A stretch of DNA of 64,000 nucleotides from Micromonospora sp. HM5-17 (GCF_003762835.1 NZ_RJWA01000012.1:1-64000); one strand, 5' to 3'. Positions 34,575-42,975 are shown, counted from the stretch's first letter. The notes: generated by a model not told the origin, from the letters alone. Program-made: numbers and translations.

Positions 34575-34847
34575 TCACGTGGACCCGCCGAGCAGTTCGG
34601 CGAGCCGTCGCTCGAGGTGGGCCAGCCGGTCGGCCACCGAGCTGCTGTGCAGCACCTCGGCGACCTGGTCGGCCTCGTCGTGTTCCAGCGCGATCCGCTG
34701 CTCCGGTTCATCCGGGTCCGTCGCGCCGTAGATCAGCAGCGCTCGCTGGCCGGCGCCGTCCACCAGTACGCCGAAGCGCTGTCCGCCCCGGGTCAGGAAA
34801 TGATGCACGACACCGGCGCCGGGGACCGTGGTTCGAGTGATCTCCAC
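34575..34847 (-). CDS. KhtT-N-like small regulatory protein, TrkA-C domain absent
   Basis: About 90 residues from GTG 34847 (GAGG four bases upstream) or 115 from GTG 34922. Residues 1-60 resemble the N-terminal domain of KhtT-type potassium/proton antiporter regulators: EITRTTVPGAGVVHHFLTRGGQRFGVLV and DPDEPEQRIALEHDEADQVAEVL. In that family a TrkA-C (RCK-C) domain follows, but here only a helix (RLAHLERRLAELLGG) remains. It may be a stand-alone regulator or a shortened gene. It is not adjacent to an antiporter of the CPA family; the nearest transporter gene is the ArsB/NhaD-like gene, 700 bases downstream in the same direction. Confidence 0.65.
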   Translation of the reverse strand: MEITRTTVPGAGVVHHFLTRGGQRFGVLVDGAGQRALLIYGATDPDEPEQRIALEHDEADQVAEVLHSSSVADRLAHLERRLAELLGGST

Positions 34848-35099
34848 TGTTCCTCGCTCGGGTGTGGGGCGTGGGAAGGGCACCGGTGCCGGCACGACCA
34901 CCCGGTGCGACTCGGCGGTCACGGCTCCGGCTCACGGTCAAGACTTCCGAGCGCGCGGGTGACCGACCATTGGGCTCAGCACCCATTTGCGCGGGGGTGG
35001 AACATGCACGAAGAAGCAGGTCAGCGTGGGTCGTATCGTGGTCGGATGGGTGCCGGACCGGATGGACAATCCGACCGTGGACCGGAGAGGCTGGAAAGC

Positions 35100-36170
35100 A
35101 TGACCGATACCGCCGACCAGGGCGCCCGGCGGTGGTTCGGCGTGTGGGCTTGGTCGCCGAGCCGGGGTGCGGGGGCCGAAACCCCGGGTTCGCCCACGTC
35201 CGGGGGCCGATCCCCGGCCCAGGCCCTGTTCCGGCGGCTCTTCGTGCTCAACGGGTTGGTCTTCACCGTCGGCACGCTCGTCCTCGCCCTCTCGCCCGCC
35301 ACCGTCTCCTCGCCGGTGCTGCTCACCGAGATTCCGGTACTGACCGTCGGCCTGGCGCTGATCCTCGCGGTGAACGCGCTGCTGCTCCGGGCCAGCCTGG
35401 CCCCGCTCGACGCGCTGACCACGCTGATGCAGCGGGTGCACCTGCTGCGTACCGGCGACCGGCTGCGCGACAGCGGCAATGGCGACCTGACCAACCTGAT
35501 CGAGTCGTTCAACGCGATGCTCGACCGGCTCGAAACCGAGCGGAACACCAACAGCGCGCACGCCCTCGCGGCCCAGGAGGGGGAGCGGCAGCGCATCGCC
35601 CGGGAGCTGCACGACGAGATCGGGCAGAGCCTGACCGTGGTGCTGCTCGGGCTGAAGCGCGCGGTCGACCGGGCACCGGACGATCTCCGCGAGGAGCTGC
35701 ACGCCGTCCAGGAGATGCTCCGGTCGAGCCTCAACGACGTGGGGCGGGTCGCCCGCCGGCTCCGTCCCGACGTGCTGGAGGATCTGGGACTGCTCAGCGC
35801 CCTCAACGCCCTGGCCACCGAGTTTTCCCAGGTGAGCGGCGTGCCGGTGCAGCGCCGGTTGAAGTCGGACCTGCCGGCGCTCAGCGCCGAGATGGAACTG
35901 GTGATCTATCGGATCGCCCAGGAGAGCCTCACCAACGTCGCCCGGCACGCCCGGGCGAGCCGGGTCGAGCTCTCGCTGCACGCCGAGTCCGACGCCGTGG
36001 TGCTCCGGGTCGCCGACGACGGCCGCGGCGAGGTACGCGAGGAGGGAGCCGGAATTCGGGGTATGCGGGAACGCGCGCTGCTGATCAACGCACGTCTGGA
36101 CATCGAGGCGGTTCCCGGCGTGGGCACCGACGTACGGCTGGTCGTACCCGTCCCGGGCGGAGGGAGGTGA
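35100..36170 (+). CDS. NarX-like sensor histidine kinase with HAMP (system 4)
   Basis: A 356-residue kinase. ATG 35100 follows GGAAAGC; an in-frame ATG at 35004 is a possible alternative. Two membrane segments (about 45-65, 75-95) are followed by a HAMP-like linker (RASLAPLDALTTLMQRV, RLRDSGNGDLTNLIESFNAMLDRLE). HisKA_3 reads ERQRIARELHDEIGQSLTVVLLGLK, and the ATPase domain AQESLTNVARHARASRVEL, LRVADDGRG, GIRGMRERALLI. The short extracytoplasmic loop (about ten residues) suggests sensing within the membrane or by the HAMP region. Stop overlaps a GTG of the regulator gene. Confidence 0.92.
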   Translation: MTDTADQGARRWFGVWAWSPSRGAGAETPGSPTSGGRSPAQALFRRLFVLNGLVFTVGTLVLALSPATVSSPVLLTEIPVLTVGLALILAVNALLLRASLAPLDALTTLMQRVHLLRTGDRLRDSGNGDLTNLIESFNAMLDRLETERNTNSAHALAAQEGERQRIARELHDEIGQSLTVVLLGLKRAVDRAPDDLREELHAVQEMLRSSLNDVGRVARRLRPDVLEDLGLLSALNALATEFSQVSGVPVQRRLKSDLPALSAEMELVIYRIAQESLTNVARHARASRVELSLHAESDAVVLRVADDGRGEVREEGAGIRGMRERALLINARLDIEAVPGVGTDVRLVVPVPGGGR

Positions 36171-36175
36171 GCCTG

Positions 36176-36832
36176 GTGTCCGTACCCAAGACCCGGATCC
36201 TGCTGGCGGACGACCACGCGCTGGTCCGCCGGGGGCTGCGGCTGATTCTCGACGCCGAGCCCGACCTGACGGTCGTGGCGGAGGCGGCCGACGGCGCCGA
36301 GGCGGTGGAGGCGGTGAAGCGACCCGGGATCGACCTGGCCATCCTGGACATCGCCATGCCCCGGATGACCGGCCTGCAGGCGGCCCGAGAAATCTCCCGC
36401 CGTGCGCCCGGGGTCCGGATCCTGATGCTCTCCATGCACGACAACGAGCAGTACTTCTTCGAGTCGCTGCGGGCCGGCGCCTCCGGCTACGTGCTCAAGT
36501 CGGTCGCGGACCGGGACCTGATCGAGGCGTGCCGGGCCGCGAGGCGCGGCGAACCCTTCCTCTACCCGGGGGCGGTCACCGCGCTGATCCGGGACTACCT
36601 GCACCGGGACCGCCAGGGGGAACGGCTGCCGGAGAGCATCCTGACCCCCCGAGAAGAGGAGATCATCAAGCTGATCGCGGAGGGGAACTCCACCAAGGAG
36701 ATCGCCGAGGCCCTGATGATCAGCGTGAAGACGGTCGACCGGCATCGGGCCAACATCCTGCAGAAGCTCGGCATGCGGGACCGGATCGACCTCACCCGGT
36801 ACGCGATCCGGGCCGGCCTCGTCGAACCCTGA
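36176..36832 (+). CDS. NarL-family response regulator (system 4)
   Basis: A 218-residue regulator. GTG 36176 is preferred because AGGGAGG ends eight bases upstream; GTG 36167 overlaps the kinase stop and would add three residues. Receiver: LLADDHALVRRG, Asp58 in AILDIAMPR, Thr/Ser switch in LMLSMHDNEQYFFESLRAGASG and Lys in VLKSV. The LuxR-type domain reads LTPREEEIIKLIAEGNSTKEIAEALMI and TVDRHRANILQKLG, close to the NarL/DegU consensus. Pairs with the adjacent kinase; targets unknown. Confidence 0.95.
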   Translation: MSVPKTRILLADDHALVRRGLRLILDAEPDLTVVAEAADGAEAVEAVKRPGIDLAILDIAMPRMTGLQAAREISRRAPGVRILMLSMHDNEQYFFESLRAGASGYVLKSVADRDLIEACRAARRGEPFLYPGAVTALIRDYLHRDRQGERLPESILTPREEEIIKLIAEGNSTKEIAEALMISVKTVDRHRANILQKLGMRDRIDLTRYAIRAGLVEP

Positions 36833-36877
36833 CCGGCCTCGTCGCCGGGCCGACAGGTGGGTCGAGGCCCGCCGTGG

Positions 36878-38809
36878 TCAGCGGACCGGCACGACCGTCC
36901 GGACGGTCGCCTGGTCGATCTCGGAGAGCCGGATGGTGAACCGCAGTTCCCAGTCGCCGGGAACGGGAAAGGCCACGGAGCCGATCGCGTGGTGCGGCGT
37001 GATGCCGAGCATCGGGACGCTGGTCGGCTCGATTCCCCGGGCGGGCAGCGCGGTGGTGACCGTCCACTGCACCACCGGAAGCGGGGTGCCGTCCGGGCGG
37101 TAGACGTATGCGTGCACGGTGTTGTACTCGCCGATCTGTACCGGGTAGATGTCGAACTGGAGGGTGTAGAGCGGCGACTGGAGGGTCTGCGCGAAGCTGT
37201 CCGACGTCACCGCCGTCGCCTCGATCCCGGCGCTCCGGGCCGGGGCGGTCTGCACCAGCACCGCGCTGACCCCGAGCACGACGAGCCCGAGCGCCACCTC
37301 CACCCCGACCGCCCGCCGCAGCCGGCCGAGCCGGGGCGCCGTCTCGTCGCCGGCGGGACCGGACGGGTCCGCGGTCGACCGGCGAATCGACCGGCGCGCG
37401 TACCCGGCGACCGTCAGGAGCGCCACCAGCAGGGTCAGCTTCGTCAGCACCAGTCGCCCGTAGCCGGTGCCGACCAGCGGGCGTAGGCCGCCAATCTCGA
37501 TCACCGCCTGCACCGCGCCGCCGGCGACGAGCCACAGCACGGCGAGCGCCGCCCACCGGGACCAGACCGACAGGACCACCCCGAGGGCGCGCGGGTGGGC
37601 GGTCCGCAGCAGGAACCCGAAGAGGACGACCAGGCCACCGAGCCAGACCGACGCGGCGGCCAGGTGGATGACGTCCGCGGCGGTACTGGCGACCGGCACC
37701 GGCGCGGCGGCCGCGTGCCCGGCCAGCGGCCAGGTGGCCAGCCCGGCCACGGTGAGCAGGAGCAGGAGGGCGAGCCGGGCTCGGGACCATGGCCTCGATG
37801 ACGGCCGTGGCCGGCCGCCGACCACGCCCGCCGCCGGGCGCCGGGCCGGCGCACCGCGCAGCAGCGGTGGCAGCAGGACGGCGACCAGCAGCAGGATGCC
37901 GAGCCGGGCGAGCAGGACCAGGCCGAAGTCGGAGCCGAGGACCTGGGCCAGCTCGGGTGTCGAGACGTCGAGGAGTCCGGCGCCGCTGGCGTACGGCGCC
38001 TGGACCCAGAGCCCGCCGAGGGCGCCGGCGGCGATCAGGCCGAGGCCGATCCGGACCAGCCGTACCGCGCCGCGCCGGGAGAGCCGGCGGGGCCAGAGCC
38101 GCGCCAGCACCGGGGCGGGGCCGAGGGCCAGCACGAGTCCGACGTACCCGAGGTATCGGCTGGCCGAGACGGCGACCCGGACCACGGGGTCGACCCCGAC
38201 GGTGGCCGGCTCGGGCGGGGTCGCGGAGGCGGCGCCGACCGAGAAGGTCCAGCTGCCCGCGACGGGGTGACTGTCGGCCGAGATCACCCGGTAGCTGACG
38301 ACGTACGTGCCGAGTGGGCGGTCGGCGACCCGGATCGGGATCCGCAGCGTCGCGCCCTGGACGCGGGGTTCGCCCGCGTTGATCCGCGTGCCGTCCGGCG
38401 CCAGCACCTGGGTCCGGCCGGGGAGCAGGGCGACCGGTTCGCTGAAGGTGATGCTGACCTCGGTGGGGGAGTAGCCGAGCACCGCACCCTGCTGCGGCAC
38501 CGTGGAGACCACCGTGGCGTGGGCCGCCGCCGGACTCGCCGGAGCGAACAGCACCGCCAGCCCGGCGAACAGCGCCACGAGCCCGGCGAGCAGCACCGCC
38601 TGCGCGGCGAGCGGCGCCGTGGGTCGGGCGGGCGAGGTGACGACCCGGGCGGGTGACGCCCCGAGTACGGTGGGTGGCGCCGTCCGGGGCGGAGGTACGA
38701 CGACGGTCGGGCGGTCGAGCCGGCGGTGTTTCACCTCGAATGGTTCGATGAGCCGGCCGGAAAGGTTCAATCCGTTCTCCGACTGACCGGTAACTTCGTT
38801 GTTCGCCAT
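36878..38809 (-). CDS. CopC-CopD fusion copper-resistance membrane protein
   Basis: About 643 residues from ATG 38809; the start is uncertain, since the frame continues to 38968 and the signal-like segment only begins near residue 60 of this version. After a hydrophobic segment ending PASPAAAHATVV, the mature CopC domain begins with the copper-ligand His and contains VSISFSEPV-type strands and a late SADSHPVAGSWTF with another ligand His. A CopD (PF05425) domain with eight membrane segments follows, including HLAAASVWLGGLVVLFGFLL with conserved His, and an extra C-terminal extracytoplasmic domain. The family binds and imports or buffers copper. Only 17 bases separate this ATG from the divergent S9 peptidase start. 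Confidence 0.9.
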   Translation of the reverse strand: MANNEVTGQSENGLNLSGRLIEPFEVKHRRLDRPTVVVPPPRTAPPTVLGASPARVVTSPARPTAPLAAQAVLLAGLVALFAGLAVLFAPASPAAAHATVVSTVPQQGAVLGYSPTEVSITFSEPVALLPGRTQVLAPDGTRINAGEPRVQGATLRIPIRVADRPLGTYVVSYRVISADSHPVAGSWTFSVGAASATPPEPATVGVDPVVRVAVSASRYLGYVGLVLALGPAPVLARLWPRRLSRRGAVRLVRIGLGLIAAGALGGLWVQAPYASGAGLLDVSTPELAQVLGSDFGLVLLARLGILLLVAVLLPPLLRGAPARRPAAGVVGGRPRPSSRPWSRARLALLLLLTVAGLATWPLAGHAAAAPVPVASTAADVIHLAAASVWLGGLVVLFGFLLRTAHPRALGVVLSVWSRWAALAVLWLVAGGAVQAVIEIGGLRPLVGTGYGRLVLTKLTLLVALLTVAGYARRSIRRSTADPSGPAGDETAPRLGRLRRAVGVEVALGLVVLGVSAVLVQTAPARSAGIEATAVTSDSFAQTLQSPLYTLQFDIYPVQIGEYNTVHAYVYRPDGTPLPVVQWTVTTALPARGIEPTSVPMLGITPHHAIGSVAFPVPGDWELRFTIRLSEIDQATVRTVVPVR

Positions 38810-38826
38810 ATGGTAGGAATCTGCCC

Positions 38827-40893
38827 GTGCCCGCGAATGACGATGACGAGTTTCGATGGCTTGAGGATGTTTCCGGCGCTGAGGCGACCGACTGGGTGCG
38901 GTCTCGCAACGCCGAGACGCTCGGCACCGTCGCCGACGACGCCGCGTTCGCCGCGCTACGCGGTTCACTCCGCGAGGTCCTCGACGCCGCGGACCGGGTG
39001 CCGTACGTCTACTGGAGCGGGCCGCACCTCTACAACCTGTGGAAGGACGAGGCCCATCCGCGCGGGCTGTGGCGGCGGACGACGCTCGACCAGTACCGGC
39101 GGGCGGATCCCGAGTGGCAGGTGCTGCTCGATGTCGACGCCCTGGCCGAGGCGGAGGGCGAACCGTGGACCTGGCAGGGCGCGATCATCCGGCGCCCCGA
39201 CCACCGACGCTGTCTGATCCGGCTCGCCCGAGGCGGTGCCGACGCCCACGTGGTCCGGGAGTTCGACCTGGAGCGGCGCTCCTTCGTCACCGACGGCTTC
39301 GTCCTGCCGGAGGCGAAGAGTGACGTCGGCTGGATCGACGAGGATCACATCTACGTCGGCACCGACTTCGGCCCCGGCTCGCTGACCGCCTCCGGCTACC
39401 CCCGCGTGGTGAAGCGGTGGCGTCGGGGCACCCCGCTGGCCGAGGCCGAGGTGGTCTACCAGGGGCACGACGACGACGTCTCGGTGTACGCGGTGCACGA
39501 CCCGACCCCGGGCTTCGTCCGGGACTTCCTCGGGCGTCGGCTCGACTTCTTCCGTCGCCGGGAGTTTCTCCGCACCGCCGACGGTGAGCTGGTGCCGATC
39601 GACGTACCCGAGGACGCCGAGACCGACGTCCACCGGGAGTGGCTGCTCATCCAGCTCCGCTCCGACTGGACGGTGGCCGGGCGGACGTACCCGGGCGGTG
39701 CCGTGCTGGTCACCCGGCTGGATCGGTTCCTCGCCGGGGAACGGGACCTGACCGTGGTTTTCGAGCCCACCGCGCACACGGCGCTGAGCGGGCACGCCTG
39801 GACCCGCCACCACCTGATCCTGAGCAGTCTGGTCGACGTCCACAGCCGGATCGAGGTGCTCACCCCCGGCCCGGACGGGTGGCGGCGGAGGCCACTGCCC
39901 GGCCTCACCGCCCCGACGCCGCTGTCGGCCGGCGCCGGTGAGGTGGGGGAGCGGCGGCACGTCGCCGTCCTGGACACGAACCCCGACGACAGCGACGAGT
40001 TCCTGCTGGCCAGCACCGGCTTCGTCCAGCCGACGGCACTGCACTACGGCACGGTCGGCGGGGAGGTCGAGCTGCTGAAGCGGGAGCCCGCCTTCTTCGA
40101 CACGGCCGGCATGACGGTCCGGCAGCTCTTCGCCCGCTCCGCCGACGGAACCCGGGTGCCGTACTTCGTGGTCACCCCGCCGGGGCACGCGGGGGGTCCC
40201 ACCCTGCTCACCGGTTACGGCGGCTTCGAGATTCCCTGGACGCCGGGTTACAGCGGGATCATCGGGCGGGGCTGGCTCGCCCGGGGCGGCTGCTACGTGG
40301 TGGCGAACATCCGAGGCGGCGGCGAGTACGGCCCGCGTTGGCACCGGGCCGCGCTGCGGGAGAACCGGCTCCGGGCGTACGAGGACTTCGCCGCCGTCGC
40401 GACCGACCTGGTGGCGCGCGGCGTCACCGTGCCGGCGCGGCTCGGCATCGAGGGCGGCAGCAACGGCGGGCTGCTGATGGGGGTGATGCTGACCCGCTAC
40501 CCGGAGCTGTTCGGCGCGGTGGTGGCCCGGGTCCCGCTGCTGGACATGCGGCGCTACCACCGGCTGCTGGCCGGCGCCTCGTGGATGGCCGAGTACGGCG
40601 ATCCGGACGACGCCGCCGACTGGGCGTTCCTGCGGGAGTACTCGCCGTACCACAACGTGCGGCCGGGGCGGCGTTACCCGCCGGTGCTGCTGATCACCTC
40701 GACCCGGGACGACCGGGTCCATCCCGGACACGCCCGGAAGATGGTGGCCCTGCTGCGCCGGTACGGCTACGACGTCTCCTACTACGAGAACGTCGAGGGC
40801 GGGCACGGGGCCGCCGCCGACAACGCGCAGTTGGCGTTCCAGTGGGCGCTGATGCTGACCTTCCTGTGGCGGCGGTTGACCGTCTCGGTCTGA
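38827..40893 (+). CDS. S9 family prolyl oligopeptidase
   Basis: A 688-residue cytosolic serine peptidase from GTG 38827 (TAGGAA upstream). The N-terminal FRWLEDVSGAEATDWVRSRN and seven-bladed propeller (residues about 70-400) guard the active site. The alpha/beta-hydrolase domain has the nucleophile Ser545 in GIEGGSNGG, the Asp near 628 in TSTRDDRVHP and His660 in EGGHG. Such enzymes cut short peptides after proline or basic residues. It is divergent from the CopC-CopD gene with almost no intergenic space, so the two promoters must overlap each other's 5' coding ends. Confidence 0.95.
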   Translation: MPANDDDEFRWLEDVSGAEATDWVRSRNAETLGTVADDAAFAALRGSLREVLDAADRVPYVYWSGPHLYNLWKDEAHPRGLWRRTTLDQYRRADPEWQVLLDVDALAEAEGEPWTWQGAIIRRPDHRRCLIRLARGGADAHVVREFDLERRSFVTDGFVLPEAKSDVGWIDEDHIYVGTDFGPGSLTASGYPRVVKRWRRGTPLAEAEVVYQGHDDDVSVYAVHDPTPGFVRDFLGRRLDFFRRREFLRTADGELVPIDVPEDAETDVHREWLLIQLRSDWTVAGRTYPGGAVLVTRLDRFLAGERDLTVVFEPTAHTALSGHAWTRHHLILSSLVDVHSRIEVLTPGPDGWRRRPLPGLTAPTPLSAGAGEVGERRHVAVLDTNPDDSDEFLLASTGFVQPTALHYGTVGGEVELLKREPAFFDTAGMTVRQLFARSADGTRVPYFVVTPPGHAGGPTLLTGYGGFEIPWTPGYSGIIGRGWLARGGCYVVANIRGGGEYGPRWHRAALRENRLRAYEDFAAVATDLVARGVTVPARLGIEGGSNGGLLMGVMLTRYPELFGAVVARVPLLDMRRYHRLLAGASWMAEYGDPDDAADWAFLREYSPYHNVRPGRRYPPVLLITSTRDDRVHPGHARKMVALLRRYGYDVSYYENVEGGHGAAADNAQLAFQWALMLTFLWRRLTVSV

Positions 40894-40922
40894 ACGGGGC
40901 GACTGCCGGCCTCATCGGCGGC

Positions 40923-41369
40923 TCAGACCAGGTCTTGAACGCCGTATGTTTCCCACCATGTGCGTCGGTGCTTGCGGAGAACGCCGCCCATTCGTGTCAA
41001 CAGCAACCAGTTGCCGTTCAGCACCAGGGCGGCATCTTCCGGCCGACTGGCCAACACCCGTGCCACCGCCGCCACCATGTTCTGTGTCACCTTGTCCGTC
41101 GGTCGATCCTTGCTCAACCGGAAAGTGATGTCAACATACGGGTTCGGCTCCCACTCCCAGCGGGAGCCGTCGTCGGCCTCGGCCTCACAATAGCCGTCGC
41201 GACCCCCAAAGACACTCACCCCATATCCATAACGGTCGTGCAGGTCGGCGGTGAACAATCGTTCATCTTGCGATAATGTCGTGACCTCACCGGCTGCCGG
41301 TGCCACAACAGCCGCTATCTCCCTTAAGGGGGCGTCACTCGCAAGAGTCAACTCGTACTCGATCGCCAT
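40923..41369 (-). CDS. SitI3-like immunity protein
   Basis: A 148-residue cytosolic protein. ATG 41369 is chosen over ATG 41375 because GGAAG lies seven bases upstream; the binding site overlaps the stop of the toxin gene 12 bases away. The N-terminus AIEYELTLASDAPLREIAAVV and the central WEPNPYVDITFRLSK resemble SitI3-family proteins, small immunity proteins found after polymorphic toxins. The position directly after a CdiA-CT-like nuclease domain strongly supports an immunity role. Base composition is less GC-rich than neighbouring genes. The family name is from memory. Confidence 0.7.
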   Translation of the reverse strand: MAIEYELTLASDAPLREIAAVVAPAAGEVTTLSQDERLFTADLHDRYGYGVSVFGGRDGYCEAEADDGSRWEWEPNPYVDITFRLSKDRPTDKVTQNMVAAVARVLASRPEDAALVLNGNWLLLTRMGGVLRKHRRTWWETYGVQDLV

Positions 41370-41381
41370 ATCCATACTTCC

Positions 41382-41984
41382 TTAGTCTCGCCGTACGATC
41401 TGGACGATCGCACCGTTCCGGGTCACCGCTACCACCTCTTTGAGGCCAGATATTGGCCAATCATCAAACTGCTTCTGTAAATCCCCGAGGTTGTTGTGCC
41501 AGTCATGGAGATTCAGCACGACACGTTGGGTTTGCTGCCTGGTTACCTTCTTGCGCACCTGGGCCCAGACAGCACGGACCGTGGTGGCGGACGCGGGAGA
41601 GTAGCAGTCGAAAACGTGGCCCTCAATGAGATAGTCCGGGTCGCTGTCTGGCCTTCCTGTGTCCCGCGTATTCCGTCGCGCCTCGGCGATTTCCTGGCGA
41701 GTGGGATTCTGGTGGACCCGGTAGCCGCTACGCGCGACCGTGTCGGCGCACTCGTTCTCCAACTCCAGCCCGCGCCGGGTGCCATCGTCCACGTTGGGCC
41801 GAATCCTGGTCGGCCTTCCGGTTGGCGGCTGACCCGGGGTGCCGGTGGGCTGCCGGCTCCATGGAGTACCGGGAGCGTTCCTGCCCGGACCGCCGGCAGC
41901 CGTCTCGCTCGACGCGGCGGTCCATCCATCGGTGGCGGCGGCGGGGGCGGGGCTGGCAGGTGTGAACCTGTCAGCCCTGGTCAG
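41382..41984 (-). CDS. CdiA-CT-like nuclease toxin domain, in the -1 frame
   Basis: From 41984 the -1 frame is open for 200 codons to TAA at 41382 and contains no ATG, GTG or TTG before a GTG at 41792. The first 64 codons encode a linker rich in Pro, Gly, Thr and Ala, with 49 of 64 codons ending in G or C by hand count, so they look translated. Residues after GTG 41792 form a CdiA_C (PF18451-like) domain: RGLELENECADTVARSGYRVHQNP, SDPDYLIEGHVFDCYSP, then QTQRVVLNLHDW and LQKQFDDWPISGLKEVV. This is a PD-(D/E)xK-type nuclease fold used by contact-dependent toxins to cut RNA or DNA. It would be made as a fusion with the upstream DUF6244-like ORF by frameshifting, or alone from GTG 41792, which has a weak ribosome binding site. 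Confidence 0.7.
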   Translation of the reverse strand: MTRADRFTPASPAPAAATDGWTAASSETAAGGPGRNAPGTPWSRQPTGTPGQPPTGRPTRIRPNVDDGTRRGLELENECADTVARSGYRVHQNPTRQEIAEARRNTRDTGRPDSDPDYLIEGHVFDCYSPASATTVRAVWAQVRKKVTRQQTQRVVLNLHDWHNNLGDLQKQFDDWPISGLKEVVAVTRNGAIVQIVRRD

Positions 41985-41990
41985 TTTCCC
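41950..41990 (-). promoter_or_regulatory. Candidate programmed -1 ribosomal frameshift signal
   Basis: On the minus strand the slippery heptamer G GGA AAC (41990-41984) is followed at once by the zero-frame TGA (41983-41981). A six-base spacer (TGACCA) leads to a stem GGGCTGACAGG / CCTGCCAGCCC (41977-41967 with 41960-41950; one mismatch, loop TTCACA). Slipping by one base re-pairs the two tRNAs to GGG and AAA and enters the frame of the nuclease domain. The three parts (X-XXY-YYZ heptamer, 5-9 base spacer, GC-rich stem) match the established layout of -1 frameshift sites. Whether it works in this bacterium is inference. Confidence 0.6.
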
Positions 41991-42508
41991 GGTGAGCCCA
42001 ACTGTCGGGCCTGGGCTATCGCCGCCTCGGCGAGTTGCTTCGCGCTCCCCACCCGCTGCGCCAACGGCACCAGGATCTGGGTGATGCCCTGAAGCGTCGA
42101 CAGCAGCGGACCCGGCTGCCCGCCCTGCAGGGTCGCACCCACCATCCGCTGTGTCCGGTTGACCTGCTCGACCGTGGCACCCAGCGCATCCCGGGCACCG
42201 TCCAACCTTTCCCGCACCGGCGCCAACCCGGCGATCGTCTCCTGTGCCGATCCCTCCTGCGGGACCTTCGCCGTCGCGCTGGCCGCCTCCCCCAGTAGAC
42301 CCCCAAGAGCGTGCAGGCCACCGTGGATCTCGGTGATCGCCTGCCGTACCGCGGCCATCCCCGTCGCCACGGCTGCGAAGCCGGCCGCGGCAGCCTGCCG
42401 CGCCACCTCGTCCGCCTGTCTGCCCGCCGCCACCGCCTGGCCCTGCGCTCTCTCCACCCCGGTCGTCAGCGCACCCAGTTCGGTGGCGAGTTCCTCAATG
42501 CGCGACAT
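41981..42508 (-). CDS. DUF6244-like helical protein, N-terminal part of toxin
   Basis: A 175-residue helical protein from ATG 42508 (GAGG nine bases upstream) ending SPGN then TGA. It is Ala/Gln-rich with heptad-like repeats (SRIEELATELGALTTGVERAQ, ARQAAAAGFAAVATGMAAVRQAITEI) and has no signal peptide. I recall it as resembling the DUF6244 family of Micromonosporaceae, unverified. WXG/LXG-type helical domains of this kind act as secretion domains for ESX-exported toxins. The stop codon lies inside a canonical -1 slippery site, and the linker and nuclease domain follow in the -1 frame, so the protein is probably made both alone and as a 375-residue fusion. Neighbour order: this ORF, nuclease, SitI3-like immunity. 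Confidence 0.8.
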   Translation of the reverse strand: MSRIEELATELGALTTGVERAQGQAVAAGRQADEVARQAAAAGFAAVATGMAAVRQAITEIHGGLHALGGLLGEAASATAKVPQEGSAQETIAGLAPVRERLDGARDALGATVEQVNRTQRMVGATLQGGQPGPLLSTLQGITQILVPLAQRVGSAKQLAEAAIAQARQLGSPGN

Positions 42509-42918
42509 TCACACCGACCTCACTTCACGGGTTGGGCGCGCGGCGGGGCACGCCGGGCGGTCCGTCGGGCCTGGTCCGGGTACGCCCCGGAGCAGGGCTC
42601 CCACCTCATTGGTGAATGCGTGGACTCGATATTGAGGATCGTCGCTGTGATGTCAGCGTACATCCGCTGGTGGCGCGATGTCGCGGGCCGAGGCGTCGGC
42701 GACGTCGCCGTCGTTGTCGGTCCGGCGGTCGGGGCCGCCTCACCTCTCCTTCTGCTCGCGGTTTGAGAAGTCACTGGCAAGGCTGACTCTCGCCTGGCAA
42801 GCGACCACATCTGTCTCTAGATGTCGATGCACCTCGACACATTACATCCGCTGTCGTTAGCTGTCCATGACGTGTCTGTGGCGGAGGGAAGGGCTTCGCG
42901 ACCCCGCTGGGGGCCGCG
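42509..42918. other. Intergenic region upstream of the toxin locus
   Basis: No gene with a ribosome binding site was found on either strand. The stretch 42600-42680 and 42770-42860 is A/T-richer than average and should hold the leftward promoter of the toxin locus; no convincing hexamer pair can be named. It ends at a strong hairpin belonging to the L,D-transpeptidase gene. Confidence 0.4.
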
Positions 42919-42975
42919 GTGGCAGCGGGGGCGGCCCGTCCGACGCCCTCCAGGGCGGGCCGCCCCCGCTGCCAC
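42919..42975. terminator. 20-bp perfect hairpin after L,D-transpeptidase gene
   Basis: Bases 42919-42938 are perfectly complementary to 42956-42975; the 17-base loop can pair further (CGCCCT with AGGGCG). It lies 61 bases beyond the stop of the leftward L,D-transpeptidase gene at 43037. It is the strongest stem-loop in the window and a likely terminator insulating the toxin locus. Confidence 0.85.

Noticed and set aside
41382-41792. The nuclease domain as an independent 136-residue gene from GTG 41792
   Set aside because: Not excluded, but the site before it (AGGATT) is weak and too distant, and the 64 in-frame linker codons upstream look translated. It is kept as the alternative to frameshifting.
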